64,000 bases of DNA from Pantoea latae (GCF_002077695.1 NZ_MWUE01000023.1:62001-126000); one strand, 5' to 3'; counted from the first letter of the stretch, positions 7,993 through 16,287 are shown. A program made the numbers and translations. Notes: generated from the letters alone by a model not told the origin.

Positions 7993-9273
7993 TCAGGCGT
8001 GTTTCGCGCCGTGCAGCGGCGGCGTTTTGTTTTCGGCCGGCTTGACGATTAACGTCAGCCATACCGAAACCAGCAGCGCGGCGCCCATAAAGATATAGGA
8101 GGCCGACGGACTGCCCGTCGCTCCATTAAGATAGCCGACAATCCAGGAACCGACGAACGAACCCAGCGCGCCCATGCTGTTGATCAGCGCCATCGCGCCG
8201 CCGGAAACGTTGCGCGGCAGCATTTCCGGGATGATGGCGAAGAAGGGGCCGTAGGGCGCATACATCGCGCCGCCTGCGATCACCAGCAGCGCATAGGAGA
8301 GCCAGAAGTTGTCGGAACCCACCAGATAGGAGCCGAGGAACGCCAGCGCGCCAATCAGCAGCAGCGGCCAGACGAAGAGCTTACGGTTCTGCATTTTGTC
8401 AGACGCCCAGGAGACGACGATCATCGCGATGGTTGCCGCCAGATAAGGCACCGCCGACAGCCAGCCCGCTTCCACCATGCCCATCTGCGTGCCGTTGCGC
8501 AGAATCGACGGCAGCCACAGCACAAAACCGTACACGCCGATGCTCCAGGCAAAATATTGCATGCAGAGCAGGATCACGTTGCGGTTGCGGAACGCTTCGC
8601 TGTAGTTGCGCACCGCCTTGATGTTCTCCTGCTCTTTTTTCAGCTGCGCGGCCAGCGCGGCTTTCTCTTCGGTGCTCATCCAGCGCGACTGCTCCGGCTT
8701 ATCCTGCACCATAAACCACCAGGCGACGGCCCAGATCACCGCCGGGATGCCTTCGAAGATAAACATTTCGCGCCAGCCGAAGGCGTCGATCAGATAGCCC
8801 GACACCACCGACATCCACAGCACCGTCACCGGGTTGCCGAGGATCAAAAAGGTATTGGCGCGTGAGCGCTCCGATTTGGTGAACCAGTTGCTGATGTAGA
8901 TCAGCATCGCCGGCATCACCGCCGCTTCCACCACGCCAAGGGCGAAGCGGATCGCCGCCAGCATCGGGATATTGCTCACCACGCCGGTCAGCGAGGCGCA
9001 GACGCCCCACAGCACCAGGCACCAGAAAATCAGTTTTTTTACGCTGCGGCGTTCGGCGTAGACCGCGCCGGGGATCTGGAAAAAGAAGTAGCCGAGAAAA
9101 AAGAGCGCGCCCAGCAGCGAGGACATGCCTTTAGTGATGCCGAGGTCGTCGTTGATGCCCGCGGCAGAGGCGAAGCTAAAGTTTGCGCGATCCAGATACG
9201 CCAGGCTGTAGGTGATAAACACGATGGGCATGATATACCACCAGCGTTTCGGCGCGATTGTCTGCGTTTTCAT
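7993..9273 (-). CDS. kguT: 2-ketogluconate MFS transporter
   Basis: A 426-residue inner-membrane carrier of the anion:cation symporter branch of the major facilitator superfamily. It shows about 12 hydrophobic segments, the early motif ITYSLAYLDRANFSFASA near residues 20-37 and the family-typical FFLGYFFFQIPGAVYAERRS near 58-77. The nearest functional relatives are sugar-acid permeases. The assignment to 2-ketogluconate comes from position: it lies between the ketogluconokinase gene (30 bp upstream) and ghrB (75 bp downstream), matching kguT in the Pseudomonas kgu operon. Galactonate, glucarate or tartrate carriers of the same family are alternatives on sequence alone. Confidence 0.82.
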   Translation of the reverse strand: MKTQTIAPKRWWYIMPIVFITYSLAYLDRANFSFASAAGINDDLGITKGMSSLLGALFFLGYFFFQIPGAVYAERRSVKKLIFWCLVLWGVCASLTGVVSNIPMLAAIRFALGVVEAAVMPAMLIYISNWFTKSERSRANTFLILGNPVTVLWMSVVSGYLIDAFGWREMFIFEGIPAVIWAVAWWFMVQDKPEQSRWMSTEEKAALAAQLKKEQENIKAVRNYSEAFRNRNVILLCMQYFAWSIGVYGFVLWLPSILRNGTQMGMVEAGWLSAVPYLAATIAMIVVSWASDKMQNRKLFVWPLLLIGALAFLGSYLVGSDNFWLSYALLVIAGGAMYAPYGPFFAIIPEMLPRNVSGGAMALINSMGALGSFVGSWIVGYLNGATGSPSASYIFMGAALLVSVWLTLIVKPAENKTPPLHGAKHA

Positions 9274-9303
9274 GCGGTTCTCCTCTGATAGTGCGGATGC
9301 AGG

Positions 9304-10257
9304 CTAGAAATCGCCTAACTCGCTGCGTGTCGGCAGCCCTTCGCTGTCGCCGATCACCTGGATCGCCAGCGAACCGATTCTGTTGCCGCGCTTAATCGCC
9401 TGCGGCAGCGTTTTACCTTCCAGCAGCGCGCTGATCACGCCGACGGCAAAGCCGTCGCCCGCGCCGACCGTGTCCACCACGTTCTCGACGCGGATCGCCT
9501 CGACCTGACCCTGTTCGCCCTGCGCGGTTTTATACCAGGCGCCGTCGCAGCCGGTTTTGATCACCACCGCTTTCACCCCTTTATCGAGGTAGAAATCGGC
9601 GATCGCTTCCGGCTGGCGATAGCCGGTCAGGATATAGCCCTCTTTTTCGCCCGGTAGCACCCAGTCGGCGTAGCCCGCCAGATGGTTAAGCTGCTGGCGC
9701 ATCTGCTCTTCGCTGCGCCACAGCACCGGCCGCAAATTGGGATCGAAAGAGATGGTTTTGCCACGCGCGCGCATCTCCTGCGCGCTGTGCTTCAGCAGCG
9801 CCAGCGAACTGTCGGAGAGCGCGGCCGCGACGCCGCTCAGGTGCAGATGGCGCGCGGCGCCGAAGTAGTCGCTGTTGAAATCGTCGACGGAAAGATGGCT
9901 GGCGGCGGAGCCTTTACGGAAATACTCCACCAGCGGATCGGAGCCGTCGTCGACTTTGGATTTCAGCTGAAAGCCGGTGGGATAGCGCGCATCTTGCGTC
10001 ACCTGACGGTGATCGACGCCTTCACTCTCCAGCACCTGACAAATAAAGCGGCCGAAGCTGTCGTCGCCGACGCGGCTGACCCAGCCGACGTTCAGACCGA
10101 GGCGCGCCAGCCCGATGGCGACGTTAAGCTCCGCGCCCGCCGCGCGCTTGATAAAGGTTTCCGCGGCGGCGAGATCGCCGGTTTCCCGCGCCACGAACAT
10201 CGCCATCGCCTCGCCGATGGTGACGACGTCGAGCGTGCCGTTAGCCAGAGTAGTCAT
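9304..10257 (-). CDS. kguK: 2-ketogluconate kinase, PfkB family
   Basis: A 317-residue ribokinase-like sugar kinase. The substrate-binding GAELNVAIGLARLG lies at 41-54, and the PfkB signature VDTVGAGDGFAVG at 261-273 contains the catalytic base Asp268 and the anion hole. The family includes 2-keto-3-deoxygluconokinase (KdgK) and 2-ketogluconokinase (KguK), which are hard to separate by motif. Context with kguE, kguT, ghrB and ptxS favours phosphorylation of 2-ketogluconate to 2-keto-6-phosphogluconate, which reduction would turn into 6-phosphogluconate. Its start is 9 bp from the kguE stop, so the two are co-transcribed. A KdgK role remains possible. Confidence 0.85.
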   Translation of the reverse strand: MTTLANGTLDVVTIGEAMAMFVARETGDLAAAETFIKRAAGAELNVAIGLARLGLNVGWVSRVGDDSFGRFICQVLESEGVDHRQVTQDARYPTGFQLKSKVDDGSDPLVEYFRKGSAASHLSVDDFNSDYFGAARHLHLSGVAAALSDSSLALLKHSAQEMRARGKTISFDPNLRPVLWRSEEQMRQQLNHLAGYADWVLPGEKEGYILTGYRQPEAIADFYLDKGVKAVVIKTGCDGAWYKTAQGEQGQVEAIRVENVVDTVGAGDGFAVGVISALLEGKTLPQAIKRGNRIGSLAIQVIGDSEGLPTRSELGDF

Positions 10258-10266
10258 CTTCTCTCC

Positions 10267-11016
10267 TTACAGAGTGCGCAGCAGCGACACGTAGTGGCGG
10301 GTGACCGCCAGCAAATCCTCGCCTTCCAGCGGGAATTCAATGCCGCGCGGCGCGTCGTTCGGCAGCTGGCGCAGCAGCTGGCGCCAGTCCGCTTTCGCCT
10401 CGTCCAGCGCCACCGCGCGATAGCTGTCGCCATGCGGCTCGGCGGCCTTGACGTGAATATAACGCACGAAGCGGCCAAGCTGCGTCGCCGCCGTCTGCGC
10501 GTTCTCCTGCGTCCAGAGCCAGTTGCCCATATCGAAGGTCATCCCCACCGGCAGGTTCGCCTGCTCCGCCGCCTGGAAAAATTGCAGCGAAGGGGCAAGT
10601 TTGCCGTTGGCGGTTTGATCGTTTTCTACCGCCAGCTCAAGCGGGTAGCGTTCGCTGAGCGCGCGCAGATCCGCGTCGTGCAACTCGCCGCTGAATCCGC
10701 CCAGCGCCAGCTTGAGGCGCTGCGCATTCAGCTGTTGAGCCTCTTTAAGGTAGTTCTCCAGCTGCGGATTTAGCACGCCGTCGTCACAAAACAGCGTGTC
10801 GGGCACCGAGTAGCTGGCGCGCAGCTGATGCTGTTCAATCGCCTGCGCCAGCGCGGGCAGGTCGGCGAGCGTCGCCGCGTCGAACAGCTCGCGGCGGATT
10901 TCGACGCCGTCGGCGCCGGCCTGCTGGATCAGCGGCAGCAGCGCCTGCTGGCCGCCCAGCGCGGCGACCTGGTGCTGTCCGTAAGCGGCGGTCACCACGA
11001 TAATTTCAGCGTTCAT
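10267..11016 (-). CDS. kguE: Sugar phosphate isomerase/epimerase-like protein
   Basis: A 249-residue TIM-barrel protein of the xylose isomerase-like (AP endonuclease 2) superfamily. LAVENDQT near 187-194 of the longer frame and TFDMGNWLW are typical metal-site surroundings in this fold. In Pseudomonas kguE is the first gene of the kgu operon and its exact reaction is not settled; an isomerase or epimerase role on a ketogluconate derivative is presumed. I chose the ATG at 11016 (MNAEIIVVT) because AGGAGGG precedes it at good spacing. It is first in the operon, 50 bp downstream of a perfect LacI-type palindrome, so PtxS probably represses it directly. Confidence 0.8.
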   Translation of the reverse strand: MNAEIIVVTAAYGQHQVAALGGQQALLPLIQQAGADGVEIRRELFDAATLADLPALAQAIEQHQLRASYSVPDTLFCDDGVLNPQLENYLKEAQQLNAQRLKLALGGFSGELHDADLRALSERYPLELAVENDQTANGKLAPSLQFFQAAEQANLPVGMTFDMGNWLWTQENAQTAATQLGRFVRYIHVKAAEPHGDSYRAVALDEAKADWRQLLRQLPNDAPRGIEFPLEGEDLLAVTRHYVSLLRTL

Positions 11017-11065
11017 CGTCCCTCCTGAAAGGCGCATTAAGCAAAATTCACAGGGAAAACGTTAA

Positions 11066-11081
11066 TTGGAACCGGTTCCAA
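11066..11081. promoter_or_regulatory. PtxS-type operator palindrome
   Basis: TTGGAACCGGTTCCAA is a perfect 16-bp palindrome centred on CCGG, as expected for a LacI-family dimer. It lies 50 bp before kguE and between kguE and ptxS. From memory, Pseudomonas PtxS sites have a related AAACCGGTTT core. The palindrome itself is seen directly; binding by the adjacent PtxS is inference. Confidence 0.75.
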
Positions 11082-11109
11082 AGCAAAGAGGCAGAGGCTG
11101 AAACTATGA

Positions 11110-11132
11110 TCGTGCTCACGAAGCGAGCACGA
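11110..11132. repeat. Hairpin between ptxS and kguE
   Basis: TCGTGCTC (11110-11117), 7-base loop, GAGCACGA (11125-11132): a perfect 8-bp stem just after the ptxS stop. There is no T-run on either side. It may attenuate readthrough from ptxS into the kgu genes. Confidence 0.4.
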
Positions 11133-11153
11133 GAGAAGGGGAAAGAGAGAGGA

Positions 11154-12179
11154 TCAGGGCAGAGGCTGGCTGGAGCCGCGCACCACCAGCTCGCCGGAGA
11201 AAACCTGTTCGCCAGGCTGCCCGGCGCTGCCCTCGATACGGGCGATCAGCCGCTCCAGCGCCGCGTAGCCAATTTGCCAGGTCGGCTGGCGCAGCGTGGT
11301 GATGCCGACGCCAGCCAGCGCAGCCCATTCCAGCTCGTCGAAGCCGAGCAGGCCGATATTTTCGCCCCAGCGCAGCCCGACGCGCTGCATGGCGCGCGCC
11401 ACCTGCAGCGTCATCGCGCCGTTCGCCACCATCACCGCCGCGCGCTTGCCCTTGTGGCGTCGCGCGTAGTCGAGCAGCAGCTTATCCAGCGCCGCAGGCT
11501 GATGCAGCGGCACCTCGGCATTCTCATGGATAACATCCGGTCTGTCGGCGAGCCGCTGGCGAAACGCCTGCAGGCGCTCGCGGCGCGTGTTGACGCTGCC
11601 CAGCGGCTCGCTTAAGAACAGCAGCGCCTGATAGCGGTTATCCAGCAGATGCTGCGTGGCGATCGTCGCCGCTTCCGCGTTGTTTAACCCGACCACGTCA
11701 CAGGCGAAATCGGGTATTTTGCGGTCGATCAGCACCATCGGCAGCAGCGACTGCTGCAGGCGGTTCAGCGCCTCTTCGCGCATGCCGACGGCGTTGACCA
11801 CCACGCCCTCAACCTGATAGCTGCTCAGCAGCTGAAGATAGTGCTGCTCCAGGTCCACCTCATTGTTGGTGTTGCACATCAGCAGCGTGAAGCCGCGCTC
11901 GCGACAGGCGGCTTCGATACCGCACATCACATCCACCGAATAGGGGTTGGTGATGTCGGCGATAATTAACCCGATCAGGCGTGTGCGGCCGCGCTTCAGT
12001 CCGCGCGCCATCTGGCTGGGACGGTAGTCCAGCTCAGCGATCGCCTGTTCGATACGGGCTTTCAGATCGGCGGAAAGAAGATGCTGCTCGCCATTGAGAT
12101 AGCGAGACACGCTGGTTTTACCGGTTCGCGCGCTGCGAGCGACATCGCTAATGGTGGCGCGAGGCGGTCTGTTCTTCAT
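11154..12179 (-). CDS. ptxS: LacI-family repressor of ketogluconate use
   Basis: A 341-residue LacI/GalR regulator with an N-terminal helix-turn-helix (ATISDVARSARTGKTSVSRYL at 8-28), hinge and periplasmic-binding-protein-like effector domain (about 65-335). Length and features agree with PtxS, which represses the kgu genes until 2-ketogluconate binds. It is transcribed in the same direction as the kgu operon and directly upstream of it, separated by a palindromic operator. The identification is by family plus position; other LacI regulators of sugar acids (for example GntR/IdnR type) are similar in sequence. I found no copy of the palindrome in the short gap upstream of this gene. Confidence 0.82.
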   Translation of the reverse strand: MKNRPPRATISDVARSARTGKTSVSRYLNGEQHLLSADLKARIEQAIAELDYRPSQMARGLKRGRTRLIGLIIADITNPYSVDVMCGIEAACRERGFTLLMCNTNNEVDLEQHYLQLLSSYQVEGVVVNAVGMREEALNRLQQSLLPMVLIDRKIPDFACDVVGLNNAEAATIATQHLLDNRYQALLFLSEPLGSVNTRRERLQAFRQRLADRPDVIHENAEVPLHQPAALDKLLLDYARRHKGKRAAVMVANGAMTLQVARAMQRVGLRWGENIGLLGFDELEWAALAGVGITTLRQPTWQIGYAALERLIARIEGSAGQPGEQVFSGELVVRGSSQPLP

Positions 12180-12249
12180 GTCGGGTCCTGTAGAAAGAGA
12201 AACAGGCAGAGACTAGCACAGCCGACGCGCGTCGCAAAAAAGGCGTGCC

Positions 12250-13236
12250 TCAGTGCGGCGCGCTATCCAGCCAGGGCTGACGCAGCAGCTGCAGCTGCTC
12301 TGGCGGCGCGCCGTTAAGCATCTGCACCAGCAGGTCGGCGAGCTGATCGCCGGTTTCACGCTCCGAAGCCTGACGAATGGCGATCACCGGCGCCTCGACG
12401 ATCGCCTCGCGCGGCAGGCCCTCCCAGGCATAGAGGCGCAGCGCCTGCGGACCGGTAAGACGCTTCGCCTGCTGCGCCGCCAGCGCCGCGCCTTCCGCCA
12501 GCGCGCTGCTGTCGGTGATAATCGCCTGTAGCGAAGGATCCTGCGCCAGCCAGAGCGCGCTCTGCTGATAGCCGGCGCGGCGCGACGGCGGCACGGCGAC
12601 GAGATGCGCTGGTACGACGGCGCCCATGGCGTCGAGAAAACCCTGACGGCGATCGCGCACAAAGGTGGTCTCTTCATCGCTCCCCAGCCAGGCGATGCGC
12701 GTCAGTCCCTGCTGCAGGCAGGCTTCCACCGCCAGACGCGAGCCGTGGTAATGGTCGACGTCGAGCCAGGCGTAGGGCTGCGGCAGGTCGCTGCGGCCGA
12801 GGGTGATAAAGCGGAAATTTTTTTGCTGCAGGCTCAGCAGACGCGCGTCCTGCGGCGCGGTATGCGTCACGATCAGCGCGTCCAGCACCCGGCTGCGCAG
12901 CAGCCGCGTCAGGGTGCGCGGCCCGTCGTACGGCTTGTCAGCCAGCAGCAGCAGGTCGATCTCCTGCTGCGCAAGGCGCTGATCGAGCGTCAGCAGCATC
13001 TCGCTAAAGCGGCAGTCGCTGATGGGCGAAGTGGTGACGGGAAACACCAGGCCGACCGCATTGGCGCGACCGGTTTTCAGACGGCGGGCGGCGGCGTTGG
13101 GACGATAGCCGCGGCGCTGCGCCTCTTCTTCGACGCGCTTGCGCGTCTCTTCCGCCACGTCTTCATAGCCGTTTAACGCCCGGCTAACCGTGGTGACGGA
13201 CAACCCTAATACGCTGGCAATGGCCTTAAGTGACAT
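12250..13236 (-). CDS. LacI-family transcriptional regulator, target unknown
   Basis: A 328-residue LacI/GalR regulator. The helix-turn-helix MSLKAIASVLGLSVTTVSRAL opens the protein, followed by the hinge NAAARRLKTGRANAVGLVFP and an effector domain. I chose the ATG at 13236, where the family normally begins; a GTG seven codons upstream (13257) is an alternative and neither has a strong ribosome site. It stands alone: ptxS lies 70 bp downstream and yiaD is upstream in the same direction behind a terminator. No catabolic gene is attached, so the regulated sugar cannot be named. Confidence 0.85.
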   Translation of the reverse strand: MSLKAIASVLGLSVTTVSRALNGYEDVAEETRKRVEEEAQRRGYRPNAAARRLKTGRANAVGLVFPVTTSPISDCRFSEMLLTLDQRLAQQEIDLLLLADKPYDGPRTLTRLLRSRVLDALIVTHTAPQDARLLSLQQKNFRFITLGRSDLPQPYAWLDVDHYHGSRLAVEACLQQGLTRIAWLGSDEETTFVRDRRQGFLDAMGAVVPAHLVAVPPSRRAGYQQSALWLAQDPSLQAIITDSSALAEGAALAAQQAKRLTGPQALRLYAWEGLPREAIVEAPVIAIRQASERETGDQLADLLVQMLNGAPPEQLQLLRQPWLDSAPH

Positions 13237-13348
13237 GCTGGACGACTCGCTGAACACGTTTTTTTCACGCTAACATAAAGCCTGTTTTGGCACTACAGAT
13301 TGCGTTCCGTGTAAGGAAAATTTGTCGAAACAGGCGCGTAAAAATGTC

Positions 13349-13373
13349 AAAAAACGCCCCTTTCAGGGCGTTT
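13349..13373 (-). terminator. Intrinsic terminator of yiaD
   Basis: AAACGCCC (13352-13359), short loop, GGGCGTTT (13366-13373), with an A-run on the plus strand just left of it, which reads as a U-tail in the leftward transcript. It begins 4 bp after the yiaD stop. Confidence 0.75.
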
Positions 13374-13377
13374 CCGA

Positions 13378-14040
13378 TCAGTTTATCGGGCTGAGGGTGA
13401 TCTCTACGCGGCGATTCTGCGCCTTGCCCGCTTCGGTGCTGTTGGTGGCGACCGGGTTATCTGGCCCCAGACCCTGGGTGCGCAGGCGATCTGCCGCGAC
13501 ACCCTGGGTGATCAGCGCGCTGGCGACGCTCTCCGCACGCTGCTGCGACAGACGCATATTCAGCGCGCGCGAGCCGGTGCTGTCGGTGTAGCCCACCACG
13601 TTTACCGCGGTTTTCGGATACTCTTTCAGCACCATGGCGACGCCGGTCAGGGTATTGGCGCCCGCGGCTTTCAGGCTGCTGCTGCTGGAGTCGAAGGTGA
13701 CGTTATTGGGCATATTCAGCACGATATTGTCGCCCTGACGCGTCACGCTGACGCCGGTGCCGCGCATTTTTTCGCGCAGTTTCGCTTCCTGCACGTCCAT
13801 GTAGTAGCCGATGCCGCCGCCCAGCGCCGCGCCGGAGGCCGCGCCAATCAGCGCACCTTTGCCGCGATCTTTCTTCGAGGAGGAGAGAACGCCGACGCCG
13901 GCGCCCATCAGCGCGCCAAGACCGGCGCCGATGCCGGATTTGCCGGCCTGTGATTCGTTGGTATAGGGGTTAACGGTGCAACCCGACAGCGCAAGGCTGC
14001 CGCTCAGTAACAGGCAAAGCGTAAATGTTTTTTTATACAT
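13378..14040 (-). CDS. yiaD: OmpA-family outer-membrane lipoprotein YiaD
   Basis: A 220-residue lipoprotein. A type II signal peptide ends in the lipobox LALSGC with lipidated Cys21. A glycine-zipper region follows at about 38-90 (GAGLGALMGAGVG, GKGALIGAASGAALGGGIGYY). An OmpA-like peptidoglycan-binding domain occupies about 115-220, with GYTDSTGSRALNMRLSQQRA and a C-terminal RRVEITLSP. It is nearly collinear with E. coli YiaD, a suppressor of BamD defects. I chose ATG 14040 because GAGGGA lies at correct spacing before it. It has its own terminator and appears monocistronic. Confidence 0.94.
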   Translation of the reverse strand: MYKKTFTLCLLLSGSLALSGCTVNPYTNESQAGKSGIGAGLGALMGAGVGVLSSSKKDRGKGALIGAASGAALGGGIGYYMDVQEAKLREKMRGTGVSVTRQGDNIVLNMPNNVTFDSSSSSLKAAGANTLTGVAMVLKEYPKTAVNVVGYTDSTGSRALNMRLSQQRAESVASALITQGVAADRLRTQGLGPDNPVATNSTEAGKAQNRRVEITLSPIN

Positions 14041-14073
14041 GCTCATTCCCTCAATCAAACAAGACGTAACGTC

Positions 14074-14101
14074 TTAAAGCGGCGGAATTATGCCGCTTTA
14101 A
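14074..14101 (-). terminator. Hairpin after tag
   Basis: TTAAAGCGGC (14074-14083), 8-base loop, GCCGCTTTAA (14092-14101): a perfect 10-bp stem 25 bp after the tag stop and before yiaD. The downstream T-run is weak in the leftward direction. Confidence 0.45.
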
Positions 14102-14126
14102 ACAGGAGAAAGGGTGAGGGAAACTC

Positions 14127-14708
14127 TTATTTTGTCGGCGTTGCGCCTAAAAGGTTGTCAGGATGACAAAAACAGTTGGTCTGATGATCGCAGATCAGGC
14201 CACAGGCCTGCATAAAGGAGTAGCAAATTGTCGGTCCGACGAATTTAAAACCACGCTGCTTTAAAGCCTTCGACAGCGCTATTGCCTGTTCCGAGGTGGT
14301 TGGTGCCTCTTTATAATGAGCAAAGTGGTGCACAAGCGGCTGGTTATCAACAAAACTCCACACGAAGCGCGCAAAATCCTCGCCTTTCGCCTCCATTGCC
14401 AGATAAGCGCGCGCGTTGCCGATAATGGCGGCCAGTTTGCCGCGATGGCGTATCAGGCCGCTATCCTGCATCAGACGCGCCAGCTCTTCGTCATCCATTA
14501 AACCGACCTTCTGGGGATCGAATCCGTGAAAGGCGCGACGATAGTTTTCGCGCTTTTTCAGCACGGTAATCCACGAGAGTCCCGCCTGCTGGCCTTCCAG
14601 GCAGAGCATCTCAAACAGCGCCTGGTTGTGGGTTTGCGCAATGCCCCACTCGCGATCGTGATAGGCCATATAAAGCGCATCCTGGGTAACCCAGCCGCAT
14701 CGTTGCAT
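14127..14708 (-). CDS. tag: DNA-3-methyladenine glycosylase I
   Basis: A 193-residue constitutive base-excision repair glycosylase that removes 3-methyladenine. All key positions match E. coli Tag: zinc ligands Cys4, His17, His175 and Cys179, catalytic Glu38, and the base-stacking Trp46 in QAGLSWITVLKKRE. MQRCGWVTQDALYMAYHDREWG opens the protein. It lies upstream of yiaD in the same direction, a neighbourhood shared with E. coli. Confidence 0.97.
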   Translation of the reverse strand: MQRCGWVTQDALYMAYHDREWGIAQTHNQALFEMLCLEGQQAGLSWITVLKKRENYRRAFHGFDPQKVGLMDDEELARLMQDSGLIRHRGKLAAIIGNARAYLAMEAKGEDFARFVWSFVDNQPLVHHFAHYKEAPTTSEQAIALSKALKQRGFKFVGPTICYSFMQACGLICDHQTNCFCHPDNLLGATPTK

Positions 14709-14846
14709 GTTCTATATCCTTATAAAGAAAAAAATGTTGGCGAGGCTTGATCTTACGTATAGTCGGTTAATAGTTAAACAGCAGGCGTGATAAAACAGCC
14801 TATTACTTACGCCGCTTTACTCTCTTCAGCCTTGTCGGGAGTTTTC

Positions 14847-15533
14847 ATGTCGCAGAAAAGTCAGTGTGCCCGCCAGCGCCTTACCACGCTGGCGCTGCGT
14901 AGTGCGTTGCTTTTTTGCTTTGCAGCGCCCCTGTTCGCCTGGAGCGGTACGACGCTGTCATCAGTGGATGACGGCGCGCGCGCAGCTCCCGATTACGACA
15001 CCATCCTTGCGGAAAAAATTTCCCGAAATCGCCTGGTGTTCGGCGACGACGCGCAGGTTAGCCTGCTGGACGCGGCGCTGAACTCGCCGACGGCGCTTAC
15101 GCTGCGCGTCGAGCCGGTGCCAACCGGCTCGCGCTACAGCGCCGGCTGGGCGATGCCGCTGGGAGGGCCGCTGACCACCGGGCCGGTGGCGCAGTACGCT
15201 CCAGCGCTGGCGCCGGCTGAGTGCGCGCAGTGCGACGTCAGCCGCGACGGCGTCGCGACGCTGGGCTGGCGCGTCGACTCGCAACTGGAGGGGATCGCGC
15301 CCTACGCGCAGCTTAGCTACAGCTATCTGCCGGGCGATAGCCTGACCGGCGCGGCGCGCGACCGGCCGCTGGATGACGCGGCAGTGCGCGAATCGGGCTG
15401 GGTCGATCTCAGCGTCGGGGCACATATTCCCTTAAATCAGTATGTGGCGGCGTTCGCGGCGTTCTCGCAAAGCGACGCGCTCAACAGCGGCGAGCAGTTT
15501 ATTTACAGCCTCGGCGTGAGCGCCAGTTTTTAA
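14847..15533 (+). CDS. Small secreted protein with autotransporter-like beta-barrel end
   Basis: A 228-residue protein. I chose the ATG at 14847 because GGGAG precedes it and a signal peptide follows (basic start, hydrophobic ALRSALLFCFAAPLFA, probable cleavage before WSGTT). The C-terminal 100 residues alternate in the way of outer-membrane strands (VDLSVGAHIPLNQYVAAFAAF) and finish YSLGVSASF, an aromatic C-terminal beta-signal like those of autotransporter barrels such as the EstA esterase type. The mature length, near 195 residues, is too short for a 12-strand translocator plus passenger. It may be a small porin-like barrel or the shortened remains of an autotransporter. Two cysteines (CAQC) fall mid-protein. 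Function unknown. Confidence 0.65.
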   Translation: MSQKSQCARQRLTTLALRSALLFCFAAPLFAWSGTTLSSVDDGARAAPDYDTILAEKISRNRLVFGDDAQVSLLDAALNSPTALTLRVEPVPTGSRYSAGWAMPLGGPLTTGPVAQYAPALAPAECAQCDVSRDGVATLGWRVDSQLEGIAPYAQLSYSYLPGDSLTGAARDRPLDDAAVRESGWVDLSVGAHIPLNQYVAAFAAFSQSDALNSGEQFIYSLGVSASF

Positions 15534-15609
15534 CTCGGGGCATAAAATGAGAAAGGGCGGGTAAGTTACGCCATATAATAAGCGCGCTAATCATAATAGT
15601 GGTAATAAT

Positions 15610-16287
15610 ATGCGCGAACAATTTTTAATCCTCGGCCGTGAATGCGCGGCTTTTTTATTTGCAACACTGTTTCTCGTCGCCATGATGTCGGCTATCTATA
15701 TCGACGTTAACTGGATGAACGACGCCATGCATGAAACCTCGCTGACGGAAACGCTGCAGGAGGTGATGCTCGCCTCGGTCGCGGTGATGTTTTTCCTGTC
15801 GTCGCGTCGTCGCGCGGCCCAGCGCGGCGCGCTGATCCTGATCGGCGGCTTCTACAGCTGCATGCTGATCCGCGAGCTGGACTTCGTCTTCGACGTCGTC
15901 GAGCACGGCAGCTGGGTCTGGTTCGCGCTGGCAACCGCCGCCGCCAGCCTGGCGCTGGCGCTGCGCGCGCCGCGCGGCACGCTGGAGGGGCTGGTGGCGT
16001 TTGTCACCCACCGCAGCTGGCTGATGACCGCCAGCGGCCTGCTGATCGTGCTGGTGTTCTCTCGCCTGTTCGGCATGCACCAGCTGTGGCAGCACCTGAT
16101 GCTGGACGGCTATAACCGCGTGGTAAAAAACATCGCGGAAGAGGGCACCGAGCTGCTGGGCTACAGCATCTGCTGGCTCGCCTCGGTGCTATATCTGTGG
16201 CAAACGCGTCCGGCGCGCGCCGCCGCTACCGCCGCCGAGCCGATCGCCCATTCTCTTGCCGCCGAACCTGCGTCATACTCCTCGTAA
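15610..16287 (+). CDS. Multi-spanning inner-membrane protein of unknown function
   Basis: A 225-residue hydrophobic protein with about six membrane segments (roughly 12-32, 50-64, 75-92, 100-118, 135-155 and 180-200). Acidic motifs recur at membrane edges: TETLQEVML, IRELDFVFDVVEHG and KNIAEEGTELLGY. Acids arranged like this can mark a buried metal or proton site, but I do not recognise the family. The C-terminus is Ala-rich and cytoplasm-like. It lies 76 bp after the small barrel gene and 100 bp before dnaT, same strand; whether it shares a transcript with either is unclear. Confidence 0.6.
   Translation: MREQFLILGRECAAFLFATLFLVAMMSAIYIDVNWMNDAMHETSLTETLQEVMLASVAVMFFLSSRRRAAQRGALILIGGFYSCMLIRELDFVFDVVEHGSWVWFALATAAASLALALRAPRGTLEGLVAFVTHRSWLMTASGLLIVLVFSRLFGMHQLWQHLMLDGYNRVVKNIAEEGTELLGYSICWLASVLYLWQTRPARAAATAAEPIAHSLAAEPASYSS

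Noticed and set aside
13349..13373. Considered as an operator for the neighbouring LacI regulator
   Set aside because: The stem is followed by a U-tail in the leftward direction right after yiaD, which fits a terminator.
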